A stretch of 64,000 bases of DNA from Kerstersia gyiorum (lineage in GTDB: Bacteria > Pseudomonadota > Gammaproteobacteria > Burkholderiales > Burkholderiaceae_B): positions 62,001 through 126,000 of the forward strand of contig NZ_SGWZ01000004.1 in NCBI RefSeq assembly GCF_004216755.1, read 5' to 3'. Under the pieces are notes generated by a model. The model made no database searches and was not told where the DNA came from. It saw only the letters and a list, made by a program, of their open reading frames with translations. How positions within the stretch are numbered: position 1 is the first letter of the stretch; every line of letters begins with the position of its first letter. The position numbers were made by a program, and so were the translations under genes. Positions 17,856-26,297 of this stretch are shown piece after piece.

Positions 17856-20441
17856 TTACACGCTGACGCTGTCTGCAACGTCCTTGTAGTCTGCGATCTG
17901 GTCGAAGTTCAGGTATTTGTAGATCTTGTCGCCATTTTCATTGATGACGCCAATATCGGCCATGTACTCTTCCTTCGTCGGGATGCGGCCCAGGCGCGAG
18001 CAGATGGCGGCCAGTTCGGCGGAACCCAGGTACACGAAGGTGTTCTTGCCCAGGCGGTTCGGGAAGTTACGCGTGCTGGTGGACATCACCGTTGCGCCTT
18101 CACGGACTTGAGCCTGGTTACCCATGCACAGCGAGCAGCCGGGCATTTCAGTGCGCGCACCCGCCGTGCCGAATACGCCGTAGTGGCCTTCTTCGGTCAG
18201 CTGGGCGGCATCCATCTTGGTGGGCGGGGCCACCCACAGCTTGACCGGGATATCACGCTTGCCTTCCAGCAGCTTGGAGGCTGCACGGAAGTGGCCGATG
18301 TTGGTCATGCAGCTGCCGATGAACACTTCGTCGATGGTTGCGCCAGCAACGTCGGACAGCGTCTTGACGTCGTCCGGGTCGTTCGGGCAGGCCACGATGG
18401 GTTCGTGGACATCGGCCAGGTCGATGTCGATGACGGCAGCGTATTCGGCGTCTGCATCGGGCTCCAGCAGCTTGGGGTCGGCCAGCCAGGCTTCCATGGC
18501 CTTGATGCGGCGCGCCAGGCTGCGCTCGTCCTTGTAGCCATTGGCGATCATCCACTTCAGCATCACGATGTTGCTGTTGATGTATTCGATGATCGGTTCC
18601 TTATTCAGGCGCACGGTGCAGCCTGCGGCGGAACGTTCGGCCGATGCGTCGGACAGTTCGAATGCCTGTTCGACCTTCAGGTCGGGCAGGCCCTCGATTT
18701 CCAGGATGCGGCCGGAGAAGATGTTCTTCTTGCCTTGTTTGGCAACCGTCAGCAGGCCTTGCTTGATGGCGTAGAGCGGAATGGCATTGACCAGGTCGCG
18801 CAGCGTGACGCCGGGTTGCATCTTGCCCTTGAAACGGACCAGGACCGATTCCGGCATGTCCAGCGGCATGACGCCCGTGGCGGCGGCGAAGGCCACCAGG
18901 CCCGAACCAGCCGGGAAGCTGATGCCGATCGGGAAGCGGGTGTGCGAGTCACCGCCGGTACCAACGGTATCCGGCAGCAGCATGCGGTTCAGCCAGGAGT
19001 GGATCACGCCGTCGCCGGGGCGCAGCGAGATGCCACCACGGGTGCTGATGAACTCGGGCAGCGTGTGGTGCGTCTTGACGTCCACAGGCTTGGGGTAGGC
19101 GGCGGTGTGGCAGAAGGACTGCATCACCAGGTCGGCCGAGAAGCCCAGGCAGGCCAGGTCTTTCAGCTCGTCGCGGGTCATGGGGCCGGTGGTATCCTGG
19201 CTGCCCACGGAGGTCATCTTGGGTTCGCAGTAGGTGCCCGGACGCACGCCCTGGCCTTCCGGCAGGCCGCAGGCGCGGCCGACCATCTTCTGGGCCAGCG
19301 AGAAACCCTTGCCGCTGTCGACGGGGTTTTGCGGCAGACGGAACAGCGTGGAGGGCGGCAGGCCCAGCACTTCGCGCGCCTTGGCGGTCAGGCCGCGGCC
19401 GATGATCAGCGGAATGCGGCCACCGGCGCGCACTTCGTCGAACAGCACATCCGACTTGACCTTGAATTCGGCGATGACTTCGCCGTTCTTCAGGGCCTTG
19501 CCTTCATAGGGACGCAGTTCAACGACGTCGCCCATTTCCATTTGCGATACGTCGAGTTCGATCGGCAGAGCGCCGGCATCTTCCATGGTGTTGTAGAAGA
19601 TGGGGGCGATCTTGCCGCCCAGACAGACGCCACCGAAGCGCTTGTTGGGAACGAAGGGAATGTCTTCGCCAGTGAACCACAGCACCGAGTTGGTGGCGGA
19701 CTTGCGCGAGGAACCGGTACCAACCACGTCGCCGACGTAGGCGATGAGGTGACCCTTTTCTTGCAGGGATTCGAGGAACTTGACGGGGCCGACCTTGCCG
19801 GGCTCATCGGGTTCGATGCCGGGGCGCGGGTTCTTGAGCATGGCCAGCGCGTGCAGCGGGATGTCCGGGCGGCTCCAGGCGTCAGGCGCGGGCGACAGAT
19901 CATCGGTATTAGTTTCGCCGGTCACCTTGAAAACGGTGATGGTCATGCTTTCCGGCACTTCCGGGCGGCTGGTGAACCATTCGCCATCTGCCCAGCTTTG
20001 CAGCACGGCCTGGGCGTTGGCATTGCCCTTCTCGGCCTTCTCCTGGACATCATGGAAAGCGTCGAACATCAGCAGCGTTTTTTTCAGGCCTTCGGCTGCC
20101 AGGGTGCCGACTTCGGCGTCGTCCAGCAATTCGATCAGGGCGCTGATGTTGTAACCGCCGAGCATGGTGCCCAGCAGGCGGACCGCGTGGGCGCGGTCGA
20201 TCAGCGGACACGATTCGCTGCCATGGGCCACGGCGGCCAGATAGGAGGCCTTGACCTTGGCGGCGTCATCCACGCCGGCCGGCACGCGATGCGTGATCAG
20301 GTCGAGCAGGAATTCTTCTTCGCCGGCGGGCGGATTCTTCAGCAATTCGATGACGCCGGCGGTTTGCTGGGCAGACAGCGGCAGCGGCGGGATGCCCAGG
20401 GCAGCGCGCTCGGCGACGTGTTGGCGGTAGGCTTCTAGCAT
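17856..20441 (-). CDS. acnB: Aconitate hydratase B / 2-methylisocitrate dehydratase
   Basis: An 861-residue aconitase of the B type (about 865 in E. coli), isomerising citrate to isocitrate with a 4Fe-4S centre in the TCA cycle. The N-terminal HEAT-like domain begins MLEAYRQHVAERAALGIPPLPL. The swivel domain follows (TNTDDLSPAPDAWSRPDIPL near 230). The catalytic domain has VGTGGDSHTRFPIGISFPAG near 500 and the cluster cysteines include GSCMTN and PGCSLCMGNQAQ. The promoter is TTGCAC/TACAAT at 20511-20483, and a presumed GntR operator lies 3 bases upstream of its -35 box. It has its own terminator. Confidence 0.97.
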   Translation of the reverse strand: MLEAYRQHVAERAALGIPPLPLSAQQTAGVIELLKNPPAGEEEFLLDLITHRVPAGVDDAAKVKASYLAAVAHGSESCPLIDRAHAVRLLGTMLGGYNISALIELLDDAEVGTLAAEGLKKTLLMFDAFHDVQEKAEKGNANAQAVLQSWADGEWFTSRPEVPESMTITVFKVTGETNTDDLSPAPDAWSRPDIPLHALAMLKNPRPGIEPDEPGKVGPVKFLESLQEKGHLIAYVGDVVGTGSSRKSATNSVLWFTGEDIPFVPNKRFGGVCLGGKIAPIFYNTMEDAGALPIELDVSQMEMGDVVELRPYEGKALKNGEVIAEFKVKSDVLFDEVRAGGRIPLIIGRGLTAKAREVLGLPPSTLFRLPQNPVDSGKGFSLAQKMVGRACGLPEGQGVRPGTYCEPKMTSVGSQDTTGPMTRDELKDLACLGFSADLVMQSFCHTAAYPKPVDVKTHHTLPEFISTRGGISLRPGDGVIHSWLNRMLLPDTVGTGGDSHTRFPIGISFPAGSGLVAFAAATGVMPLDMPESVLVRFKGKMQPGVTLRDLVNAIPLYAIKQGLLTVAKQGKKNIFSGRILEIEGLPDLKVEQAFELSDASAERSAAGCTVRLNKEPIIEYINSNIVMLKWMIANGYKDERSLARRIKAMEAWLADPKLLEPDADAEYAAVIDIDLADVHEPIVACPNDPDDVKTLSDVAGATIDEVFIGSCMTNIGHFRAASKLLEGKRDIPVKLWVAPPTKMDAAQLTEEGHYGVFGTAGARTEMPGCSLCMGNQAQVREGATVMSTSTRNFPNRLGKNTFVYLGSAELAAICSRLGRIPTKEEYMADIGVINENGDKIYKYLNFDQIADYKDVADSVSV

Positions 20442-20482
20442 GGTTTCAGACCTGCAAAAAAGGGACTCGGTTTAACCCCTTT

Positions 20483-20511
20483 ATTGTAGGGCTATTCCAT
20501 GGCAGGTGCAA
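20483..20511 (-). promoter_or_regulatory. Promoter of acnB
   Basis: On the minus strand, TTGCAC (20511-20506), a 17-base spacer and TACAAT (20488-20483) match the sigma-70 pattern well. Transcription would start near 20476, about 35 bases before the acnB start codon. Confidence 0.7.
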
Positions 20512-20514
20512 CAG

Positions 20515-20534
20515 TCTTATATAAGACATAAGAC
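20515..20534. promoter_or_regulatory. Operator A: TCTTATATAAGA palindrome with extra half-site
   Basis: TCTTATATAAGACATAAGAC contains a 12-base palindrome and a direct repeat ATAAGAC at 20521-20527 and 20528-20534. It sits 3 bases upstream of the acnB -35 box. The same core occurs at 25252-25264 in front of gntR and mdh. It is probably bound by the GntR regulator at 25385. Confidence 0.65.
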
Positions 20535-20701
20535 TGGTTCGCATTTGCGCAGCAGCCTTGAGGGCGCAGCCGGATGCGCCAGGGTTGGGGGGACAGGGAT
20601 TTGCATATAGGGAATGAGTATTTCCTGTGCGTCGGTGCTGACGGTAAAAGATTCCGTAGCCTGCGCATGGCGCGGGCCGGAATTCAATCAAGAGGTGTTT
20701 C

Positions 20702-21760
20702 ATGTCCGGATTTCGCCGTTGGGTGTTGCCGCTGGCCGTGCTGGCCGGGTTTTCTGTCGTGGCGGGTGCCGCTTCGGCGCAGCAGAAGGAAGTCGTTATT
20801 GGCTATCAGGACATGATCGTGCCCTGGCGCTACGCCCAGGAAACCGGCGAACTGGAAGCCCGTACCGGCTATAAGGTGACCTATCGCAAGATTGGCAGTG
20901 GTGCCGAAGTGGTGCGGGCGCTGGCTTCTGGTGCCATCGACATCGGCGAGGCCGGTTCGGCACCTTTTGCGGCGGCACTGTCGCAGGGCGTGCCGCTCAA
21001 GATCTTCTGGGTGCTGACCAATATCAACGATGCCGAGGCGCTGGTGGCGCGCGAGGGCAGCGGTGTGCATTCCGTGGCAGATTTGCGCGGGCACACCATT
21101 GCCTTGCCGCATGCTTCCACCACGCACTTCCATACGCTGGTGGCGCTGGAGCAGGCCGGGGTGGTTGCCCGCGATGTACGCATCCTGAATCTGCGTCCGC
21201 CGGAAATTCAGGCTGCCTGGACACGCGGCGATATCGACGCGACTTTCATCTGGGACCCGGTGCTGCAGTCGGTCAAGCAGAATGGCAGTGTGCTGCTGAC
21301 TTCCGGGCAATTGGCCGCCAGCACCGGCAAGGCGACGTTTGACGCCCTGGCGGTACGCGATGGTTTCGCCAGCAAGCATGATGCATTCCTGGCGCAATTC
21401 GTGCAGGTGCTGGCCGGGGCCGATGCCGACTACCGTGAGCATCGGGCGCAATGGACGCAGGATTCCGCGCCGGTAAGGGCCGTGGCGAAGTGGAGTGGCG
21501 CGACACCAGCAAGCGTTCCCGCCAGTCTCGCCTTGTATGCCTTCGTGCCTCCAGCGGAGCAAGCCACTGCGCAATGGCTGGGCGGCGGCAAGGATGGCGT
21601 GGTGGCCCGTTCGCTGGCCGCCACGGCTGCGTTCCTGAAAGAGCAGGGCACCATCGGTGCAGTCCTGCCGGATTACTCGACCGCTGTCGAACCGCGTTGG
21701 GTGGAGCAGGCCGCTACTGCGGCGCCTGCGCCTGTCGCAGCGGCACAGGCCCGGCCATGA
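20702..21760 (+). CDS. tauA: Taurine ABC transporter substrate-binding protein
   Basis: A 352-residue periplasmic protein of the TauA/SsuA sulfonate-binding family. The signal peptide is residues 1-~26 (AGAASA). The mature start KEVVIGYQDMIVPWRYAQ and the central ASGAIDIGEAGSAPFAAALS and VREG-like ALVAREGSGVHSVADLRG are typical of TauA. It binds taurine or another short alkanesulfonate. Its stop overlaps the tauB start (ATGA). The C-terminal 20 residues are Ala/Pro-rich (ATAAPAPVAAAQARP), the same composition as the N-terminal extension of the next gene. Confidence 0.92.
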   Translation: MSGFRRWVLPLAVLAGFSVVAGAASAQQKEVVIGYQDMIVPWRYAQETGELEARTGYKVTYRKIGSGAEVVRALASGAIDIGEAGSAPFAAALSQGVPLKIFWVLTNINDAEALVAREGSGVHSVADLRGHTIALPHASTTHFHTLVALEQAGVVARDVRILNLRPPEIQAAWTRGDIDATFIWDPVLQSVKQNGSVLLTSGQLAASTGKATFDALAVRDGFASKHDAFLAQFVQVLAGADADYREHRAQWTQDSAPVRAVAKWSGATPASVPASLALYAFVPPAEQATAQWLGGGKDGVVARSLAATAAFLKEQGTIGAVLPDYSTAVEPRWVEQAATAAPAPVAAAQARP

Positions 21761-22959
21761 CGGGCACGGCAAGCCGCAGCCTGTTGCGCTGGTTGCGCAG
21801 GCCGGTGACGCCCGTGTCTGCGGCCAGCCTGCTGGCCGGGGCGCAGGTGGGGTCGCCTGACGGCAGCCCGGCGCCAGCGCCAGGTGCGGTAGCCGCCCAG
21901 GCGGCCACCCCGGTCGCTGCGCATGCGACCGGGGTGCTTGCTGCTGCCAGCAACGCGGCGCCGTCCTCGGTCGGGCGTGGCGGCGGCAGCCTGTCCTTGC
22001 GGCAGGTATCGGTGCGCTATGCCGGCCATGGCAATGATGGCAAAAGCCTGGCCTTGCACCAGCTGGATCTCGATATTGCGCCGGGGGAGTTCGTCGTGGC
22101 GCTGGGCGCATCCGGTTGCGGCAAGACTTCCCTGTTGAATGTGATTGCAGGCTTTACCGGCGTGTCGGCGGGACAGGTCCTGCATGATGGCCGTCCGGTG
22201 CGGGGGCCCGACGCCTCGCGTGGCGTGGTATTCCAGAAGCATGCGCTGTTGCCTTGGCTTTCTGCGCTGGAGAATGTCATGCTAGGGCCGCGCCTGCGAG
22301 GTGTCTCGCGCGCGGTGAGTCGGGCGCAGGCAATGGAGTACCTGGCGCGGGTCGGGTTGGCCGGCCAGGAAGCGGCCAGGGTATGGCAGTTGTCCGGGGG
22401 CATGCAGCAGCGAGTGGGCATTGCGCGGGCGCTGGCCAGTGATCCGGATGTGCTGCTGCTGGATGAACCCATGGGTGCACTGGACGCTTTTACCCGGGAA
22501 TCCATCCAGGCGCTGCTACTGGACCTCTGGTCACGTACGGGCAAGACAATTCTGCTGATTACCCATGATGTCGAGGAAGCGCTGTTTCTGGCCAGCCGGC
22601 TGATTGTCATGGCGCCGTCGCCCGGCCGGGTGGTGGGGGAGCGGCAGTTGTTCTTCGGACGACGCTATCTGGCTGGGGATGCGCCGCGGGCGGTCAAGTC
22701 GGCAGCGGGTTTCATCGCCGAGCGCGAGCGTCTGCTGGCATGGATTGCCGAGCTGGGGGCAGGTGAGGCCGGTGCGGCTGTGCCACTGGCGGAGGAAGGA
22801 CTGGCGCATGGCCGCGGAGCGGCAAGCGGTGTCAATGGCGCGGGCAGGCGGGGCTTCGTGGACGTGGCGGCAGCGCCTGTGCAGCAGGATGCGTTGGCCG
22901 GCTATGTGCTGGAAGAGCGCAGCAGTGAGGCGGCCGGTCTGCGGCCGATGCGCGCATGA
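21757..22959 (+). CDS. tauB: Taurine ABC transporter ATPase TauB with long N- and C-terminal extensions
   Basis: An ATP-binding subunit, 400 residues from ATG 21757; TauB is normally about 255. The ABC core begins near residue 78 (GSLSLRQVSVRYAG). Walker A GASGCGKT is at 117-124, the signature is LSGGMQQRVGIARAL and Walker B is VLLLDEPMGALD. Residues 1-~75 are an Ala/Pro-rich segment, and about 60-70 residues after the core are unlike the family. The start is supported by the ATGA overlap with tauA; a later start inside the low-complexity part (for example a GTG) cannot be excluded. The C-terminus overlaps tauC by four bases. It energises sulfonate uptake. Confidence 0.88.
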   Translation: MTGTASRSLLRWLRRPVTPVSAASLLAGAQVGSPDGSPAPAPGAVAAQAATPVAAHATGVLAAASNAAPSSVGRGGGSLSLRQVSVRYAGHGNDGKSLALHQLDLDIAPGEFVVALGASGCGKTSLLNVIAGFTGVSAGQVLHDGRPVRGPDASRGVVFQKHALLPWLSALENVMLGPRLRGVSRAVSRAQAMEYLARVGLAGQEAARVWQLSGGMQQRVGIARALASDPDVLLLDEPMGALDAFTRESIQALLLDLWSRTGKTILLITHDVEEALFLASRLIVMAPSPGRVVGERQLFFGRRYLAGDAPRAVKSAAGFIAERERLLAWIAELGAGEAGAAVPLAEEGLAHGRGAASGVNGAGRRGFVDVAAAPVQQDALAGYVLEERSSEAAGLRPMRA

Positions 22960-23801
22960 CGGGGCCGCAGCAAACGGTGGGCAGGCCTGAGCAGTCAGGC
23001 CTGCCGGTGGTTGCTCAGTACCGTGTGCCGGGTGATGGCAACAGCCGCTGGATCAGCCTGGTTTGTGTCGTGGCCTTGCTGTCATTGTGGTGGCTGGCGA
23101 CGCATCAGGGCTGGCTGCCGCCCTTGTTTCTGCCGGCGCCGGAAGCGGTGTGGACGGCGCTCGGGAATGCCTGGTTCGGCGACATCCAGGGCGGCGAGCC
23201 CCTGCTTGAACACCTGAAGTGGAGTGTGATCCGCGTGTTCGGCGCTTTCGCGCTAGCAGTGGTCACGGCCGTGCCCGTAGGTATTGCAATGGGTGTCAGC
23301 CGCATTGCACGCGGTATCTTCGATCCGCCCATCGAGTTCTATCGGCCTTTGCCGCCGTTGGCCTATTTGCCGCTGATAGTCATCTGGTTTGGCATCGACG
23401 AAATGGCCAAGCTTGTGCTGATCTGGCTGGCCTGCTTTGCCCCGATCGCGCTGGCGGCCAGAGCGGGGGTGCGCAGCGCCAGCGTGGAGCAGATCAATGC
23501 CGTGCTGTCATTGGGAGCGAGCCGCTGGCAACTGATATGGCATGTGATCCTGCCGGCAGCGTTGCCCGATATCCTGGTGGGCCTGCGCATTGCTGTCGGA
23601 TTCGGCTGGACGACACTGGTGGCGGCGGAAATGGTTGCTGCCAGCGTAGGCCTGGGGCAAATGGTCCTGAATGCATCCAGCTTCCTGCGTACCGATATCG
23701 TGGTGATGGGTATTCTGGTGATTGCGTTGGTGGCCTGGACCGTCGATTTGCTGATGCGCGGCCTCGAGCGAGTGCTGGTGCCCTGGCGCGGCAAGGCGTG
23801 A
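22956..23801 (+). CDS. tauC: Taurine ABC transporter permease
   Basis: A 281-residue membrane subunit of the TauC/SsuC family with about six helices. The coupling motif near the C-terminal third is LGASRWQLIWHVILPAALPD. The stretch IEFYRPLPPLAYLPLIVIWF is characteristic. It starts within the tauB stop (ATGA). No tauD (taurine dioxygenase) follows: the gene is the last of the unit, and the convergent mdh with its terminator comes next. Desulfonation, if taurine is the substrate, must be done by enzymes encoded elsewhere. Confidence 0.92.
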   Translation: MTGPQQTVGRPEQSGLPVVAQYRVPGDGNSRWISLVCVVALLSLWWLATHQGWLPPLFLPAPEAVWTALGNAWFGDIQGGEPLLEHLKWSVIRVFGAFALAVVTAVPVGIAMGVSRIARGIFDPPIEFYRPLPPLAYLPLIVIWFGIDEMAKLVLIWLACFAPIALAARAGVRSASVEQINAVLSLGASRWQLIWHVILPAALPDILVGLRIAVGFGWTTLVAAEMVAASVGLGQMVLNASSFLRTDIVVMGILVIALVAWTVDLLMRGLERVLVPWRGKA

Positions 23802-23843
23802 TTCCAGCCGGACGGGCGGCGGGAAGGGGCGGCTGTTGCCCAG

Positions 23844-23879
23844 AAAAAATGCCCTGCACCATCAATGGTGCAGGGCATT
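23844..23879 (-). terminator. Rho-independent terminator of mdh
   Basis: Fourteen-base perfect arms (23848-23861 and 23866-23879; core GCCCTGCACC) with a 4-base loop. On the minus strand the hairpin is followed by six T (23849-23844). It lies between the convergent tauC and mdh. Confidence 0.85.
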
Positions 23880-23923
23880 CTGCATGACGGCCCCGCTGGC
23901 AGTGCAGCGGGGCGGGCCAGGAT

Positions 23924-24910
23924 TTACAGCAGGTCCTTGACGCCGTCGCGCTCTTCGAGCAGCTCTTTCAGCGTGAAGTCCAGGCGTTCGCGCGAGAATG
24001 CGTCGATTTCCAGGCCTTCGACGCGCTTGTACTCGCCGTTTTCGGTGGTCACCGGCACGCCGTAGATGATGCCTTCCGGAATGCCATAGGAGCCGTCCGA
24101 GGGCACGCCCATCGTGACCCACTTGCCGTTGCTGCCCAGCACCCAGTCACGGATGTGGTCGATGGCGGCGTTGGCGGCCGAGGCAGCCGACGACAAGCCA
24201 CGGGCCTGGATGATGGCGGCACCGCGCTTGCCCACGGTGGGGATGAAGTCGTCGCGGTTCCAGGCGTCATCGTTGATGAGGTCTTTCAGGCTCTTGCCGT
24301 TGACGGTCGCGAAGCGGAAGTCGGGGTACATCGTGGGCGAGTGGTTGCCCCACACGACCAGGTTCTCGATGTCGGCGACGGCCACGTTGGCCTTGGCCGC
24401 CAGTTGCGTCAGGGCACGGTTGTGGTCCAGGCGCAGCATGGCGGTGAAGTTCTTCGCGGGCAGGTCCGGCGCGGATTGTTGGGCGATGTAGGCATTGGTG
24501 TTGGCAGGGTTGCCGACGACCAGGACCTTGACGTCGCGGCTGGCCACGTCGTTCAGCGCCTTGCCTTGTTCCGTGAAGATCTTGGCGTTAACGTTCAGCA
24601 GGTCCTTGCGTTCCATGCCGGGGCCGCGGGGGCGGGCGCCCACGAGCAGAGCGATGTCGGCATCCTTGAAGGCTTCGCGAGGATCGCTGTGCGCGGTGAT
24701 GGCTTGCACCAGCGGGAACGCGCAGTCGTCCAGTTCCATGATGACGCCCTTGAGCGCCTGTTGGGCCTTTTCGTCAGGGATTTCCAGCAGTTGCAGGATG
24801 ACAGGCTGGTCTTTACCCAGCATTTCACCCGAAGCAATGCGGAACAGCAGCGCGTAGCCGATCTGGCCGGCGGCGCCGGTGACGGCAACACGTTTTGCAG
24901 GCTTGGACAT
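23924..24910 (-). CDS. mdh: Malate dehydrogenase (NAD)
   Basis: A 328-residue malate dehydrogenase of the long, cytosolic-like type common in beta-proteobacteria. It oxidises malate to oxaloacetate in the TCA cycle. NAD site: VTGAAGQIGYALLFRIASG at the N-terminus. Substrate arginines are in GARPRGPGMERKDLL. The catalytic Asp/His region is RLDHNRALTQLA and VVWGNHSPTMYPDF. A hairpin is present in its leader (24940-24960). It diverges from the GntR regulator and the sdh-gltA genes, and the intergenic region carries operator B. Its terminator is at 23844-23879. Confidence 0.96.
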   Translation of the reverse strand: MSKPAKRVAVTGAAGQIGYALLFRIASGEMLGKDQPVILQLLEIPDEKAQQALKGVIMELDDCAFPLVQAITAHSDPREAFKDADIALLVGARPRGPGMERKDLLNVNAKIFTEQGKALNDVASRDVKVLVVGNPANTNAYIAQQSAPDLPAKNFTAMLRLDHNRALTQLAAKANVAVADIENLVVWGNHSPTMYPDFRFATVNGKSLKDLINDDAWNRDDFIPTVGKRGAAIIQARGLSSAASAANAAIDHIRDWVLGSNGKWVTMGVPSDGSYGIPEGIIYGVPVTTENGEYKRVEGLEIDAFSRERLDFTLKELLEERDGVKDLL

Positions 24911-24939
24911 TCTTCAATCTCCGTAGGTCTTGGTAATGG

Positions 24940-24960
24940 CGCCGGACGAGATGTCCGGCG
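24940..24960 (-). other. Leader hairpin of mdh
   Basis: Perfect eight-base arms CGCCGGAC (24940-24947) and GTCCGGCG (24953-24960), ending 29 bases before the mdh start codon, with no T-run. It may affect message stability or ribosome access. Confidence 0.45.
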
Positions 24961-25210
24961 GTTTGCATGATGTTCGGGCGCGACGATCGCCTGTGGCGGG
25001 CAAGCGGGCAGCAGGCACCATGATGGTGCGCACATCATGCCGCAGCGCCGCAAATATTAAACCTTCAATGGCGATGTTGCTATGAGACCGACACTGATTT
25101 TCATCAATTCCAGATGGAATTCCATTTCAACGATGAATTAATTCTCATTGACTGGATTCTGTTGTATTTCCATCTATTGAATTTTCAGATTCGTGAAAGG
25201 TTCATTAAAA

Positions 25211-25240
25211 ATCTTAGAGCAAAAATCCAACGAGCGTCAA
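25211..25240 (-). promoter_or_regulatory. Candidate promoter toward mdh
   Basis: On the minus strand, TTGACG (25240-25235), an 18-base spacer and TAAGAT (25216-25211). Operator B lies 4 bases upstream of the -35 box, as at acnB. It would give a leader of roughly 290 bases, so a second promoter nearer to mdh is also possible. Confidence 0.45.
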
Positions 25241-25244
25241 ACGA

Positions 25245-25264
25245 TCTTATATCTTATATAAGAC
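25245..25264. promoter_or_regulatory. Operator B: TCTTATATAAGA palindrome with extra half-site
   Basis: TCTTATATCTTATATAAGAC has the direct repeat TCTTATA at 25245-25251 and 25252-25258 and the same palindrome core as operator A (25252-25263). It is 120 bases before the gntR start and could serve autoregulation as well as mdh control. Confidence 0.65.
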
Positions 25265-25384
25265 AAAAGAGTGCTGGATTTATGCACGATTCGTATGCGA
25301 CAATTGGCCCCGTTTCCGATTCTTTCCTACCGGCAGGTTCCGGCAAGCGGCCAGTCCGCAGCCGGGCCCATGGTTTCGTGCTTT

Positions 25385-26191
25385 ATGTCTGAAATACCTG
25401 GCGAATCTTCTTCAGCGCGACCGCGGGCGGCGACGCGCCAGGTGGTGCGTGCGGCAGGTGCCGGCGCCGGCGGCGCGGCATTCAGTCCGCTGTACCGGCA
25501 GATCAAGGCATTGATCGTCGACAGCCTGGAGCGCGGCGAATGGAAGCCCGGTGAATCCATTCCCAGTGAAATGGAACTGGCGGCGCGTTTCCACGTGAGC
25601 CAGGGCACCGTGCGCAAGGCAATCGACGAACTTGCCGCCGAACATCTGCTGATGCGGCGGCAGGGCAAGGGCACGTTCGTCGCCACCCACAGCGAGCCGC
25701 GCACCCGCTATCGTTTCCTGCGCCTGGCCAGTGACGACGTCACGGATAGCGGTGGTGCCCAGAGCCGTTTCATCGACTGCCGGCGGGCGCGTGCCAGCGC
25801 CGATATCGCCAAGGTACTGGCGCTGCGTACCGGCGATCCTGTCATTACGATCCGGCGCGTGCTGTCCTTCGATGGCGAACCTACCGTGATTGACGACATC
25901 TGCCTGCCTGGCGGTCCGTTCCGCCGCCTGACGGCGGAGCTGCTGGCCGGCTACCGCGGCCCGCTCTATGCCTTGTTTGAATCGGAATTCGGCATCAGCA
26001 TGGTGCGTGCCGACGAGAAACTAAAAGCGGTGGCTGCCACCGAAGAAGATGCGACTTTGCTGAGTGTGCAGGCGGGGTCCCCATTGCTGCAGGTGGAGCG
26101 GGTTTCCTATACGTATGGCGATCGTCCCATGGAATACAGAAGGGGTTTATACATCACGGAGCGTTACTACTATCGCAACAGTTTGAAGTGA
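25385..26191 (+). CDS. GntR-family (HutC/UTRA) transcriptional regulator of the TCA genes
   Basis: A 268-residue regulator. Residues ~30-105 form a GntR winged helix-turn-helix (FSPLYRQIKALIVDSLERGE, then AARFHVSQGTVRKAIDELAA). Residues ~120-265 form a UTRA ligand domain with PVITIRRVLSFDGEPTVIDD and the closing MEYRRGLYITERYYYRN. ATG 25385 gives a short Ala-rich leader before the DNA-binding domain; further in-frame starts exist upstream (25271, 25370) but run into the AT-rich control region. It lies 106 bases upstream of sdhC and diverges from mdh. Given the shared palindromes, it probably controls acnB, mdh and itself, sensing a TCA-related metabolite. Confidence 0.88.
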   Translation: MSEIPGESSSARPRAATRQVVRAAGAGAGGAAFSPLYRQIKALIVDSLERGEWKPGESIPSEMELAARFHVSQGTVRKAIDELAAEHLLMRRQGKGTFVATHSEPRTRYRFLRLASDDVTDSGGAQSRFIDCRRARASADIAKVLALRTGDPVITIRRVLSFDGEPTVIDDICLPGGPFRRLTAELLAGYRGPLYALFESEFGISMVRADEKLKAVAATEEDATLLSVQAGSPLLQVERVSYTYGDRPMEYRRGLYITERYYYRNSLK

Positions 26192-26297
26192 ATCCGGTGT
26201 AACATACTGCTGCCCGCGTTTTGTGATGATTTGAAACCCCAACTGACATAAGCGAAAATAGCGCGTTTGCCTAATTTTTTTAGAAACGAGGCTGTCC

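Larger units (their letters stand above)
24911..25384. other. mdh/gntR divergent regulatory region (474 bp)
   Basis: This gap is markedly AT-rich between about 25070 and 25280, unlike its GC-rich surroundings. It holds the leader hairpin of mdh (24940-24960), a promoter-like pair on the minus strand (25240-25211) and operator B (25245-25264). I see no gene in it. Confidence 0.6.

Noticed and set aside
17820..20438. A long open frame of 872 codons on the plus strand
   Set aside because: It is the antisense shadow of acnB, caused by codon bias in GC-rich DNA. Its translation is repetitive in Gly/His/Val and has no known domain.
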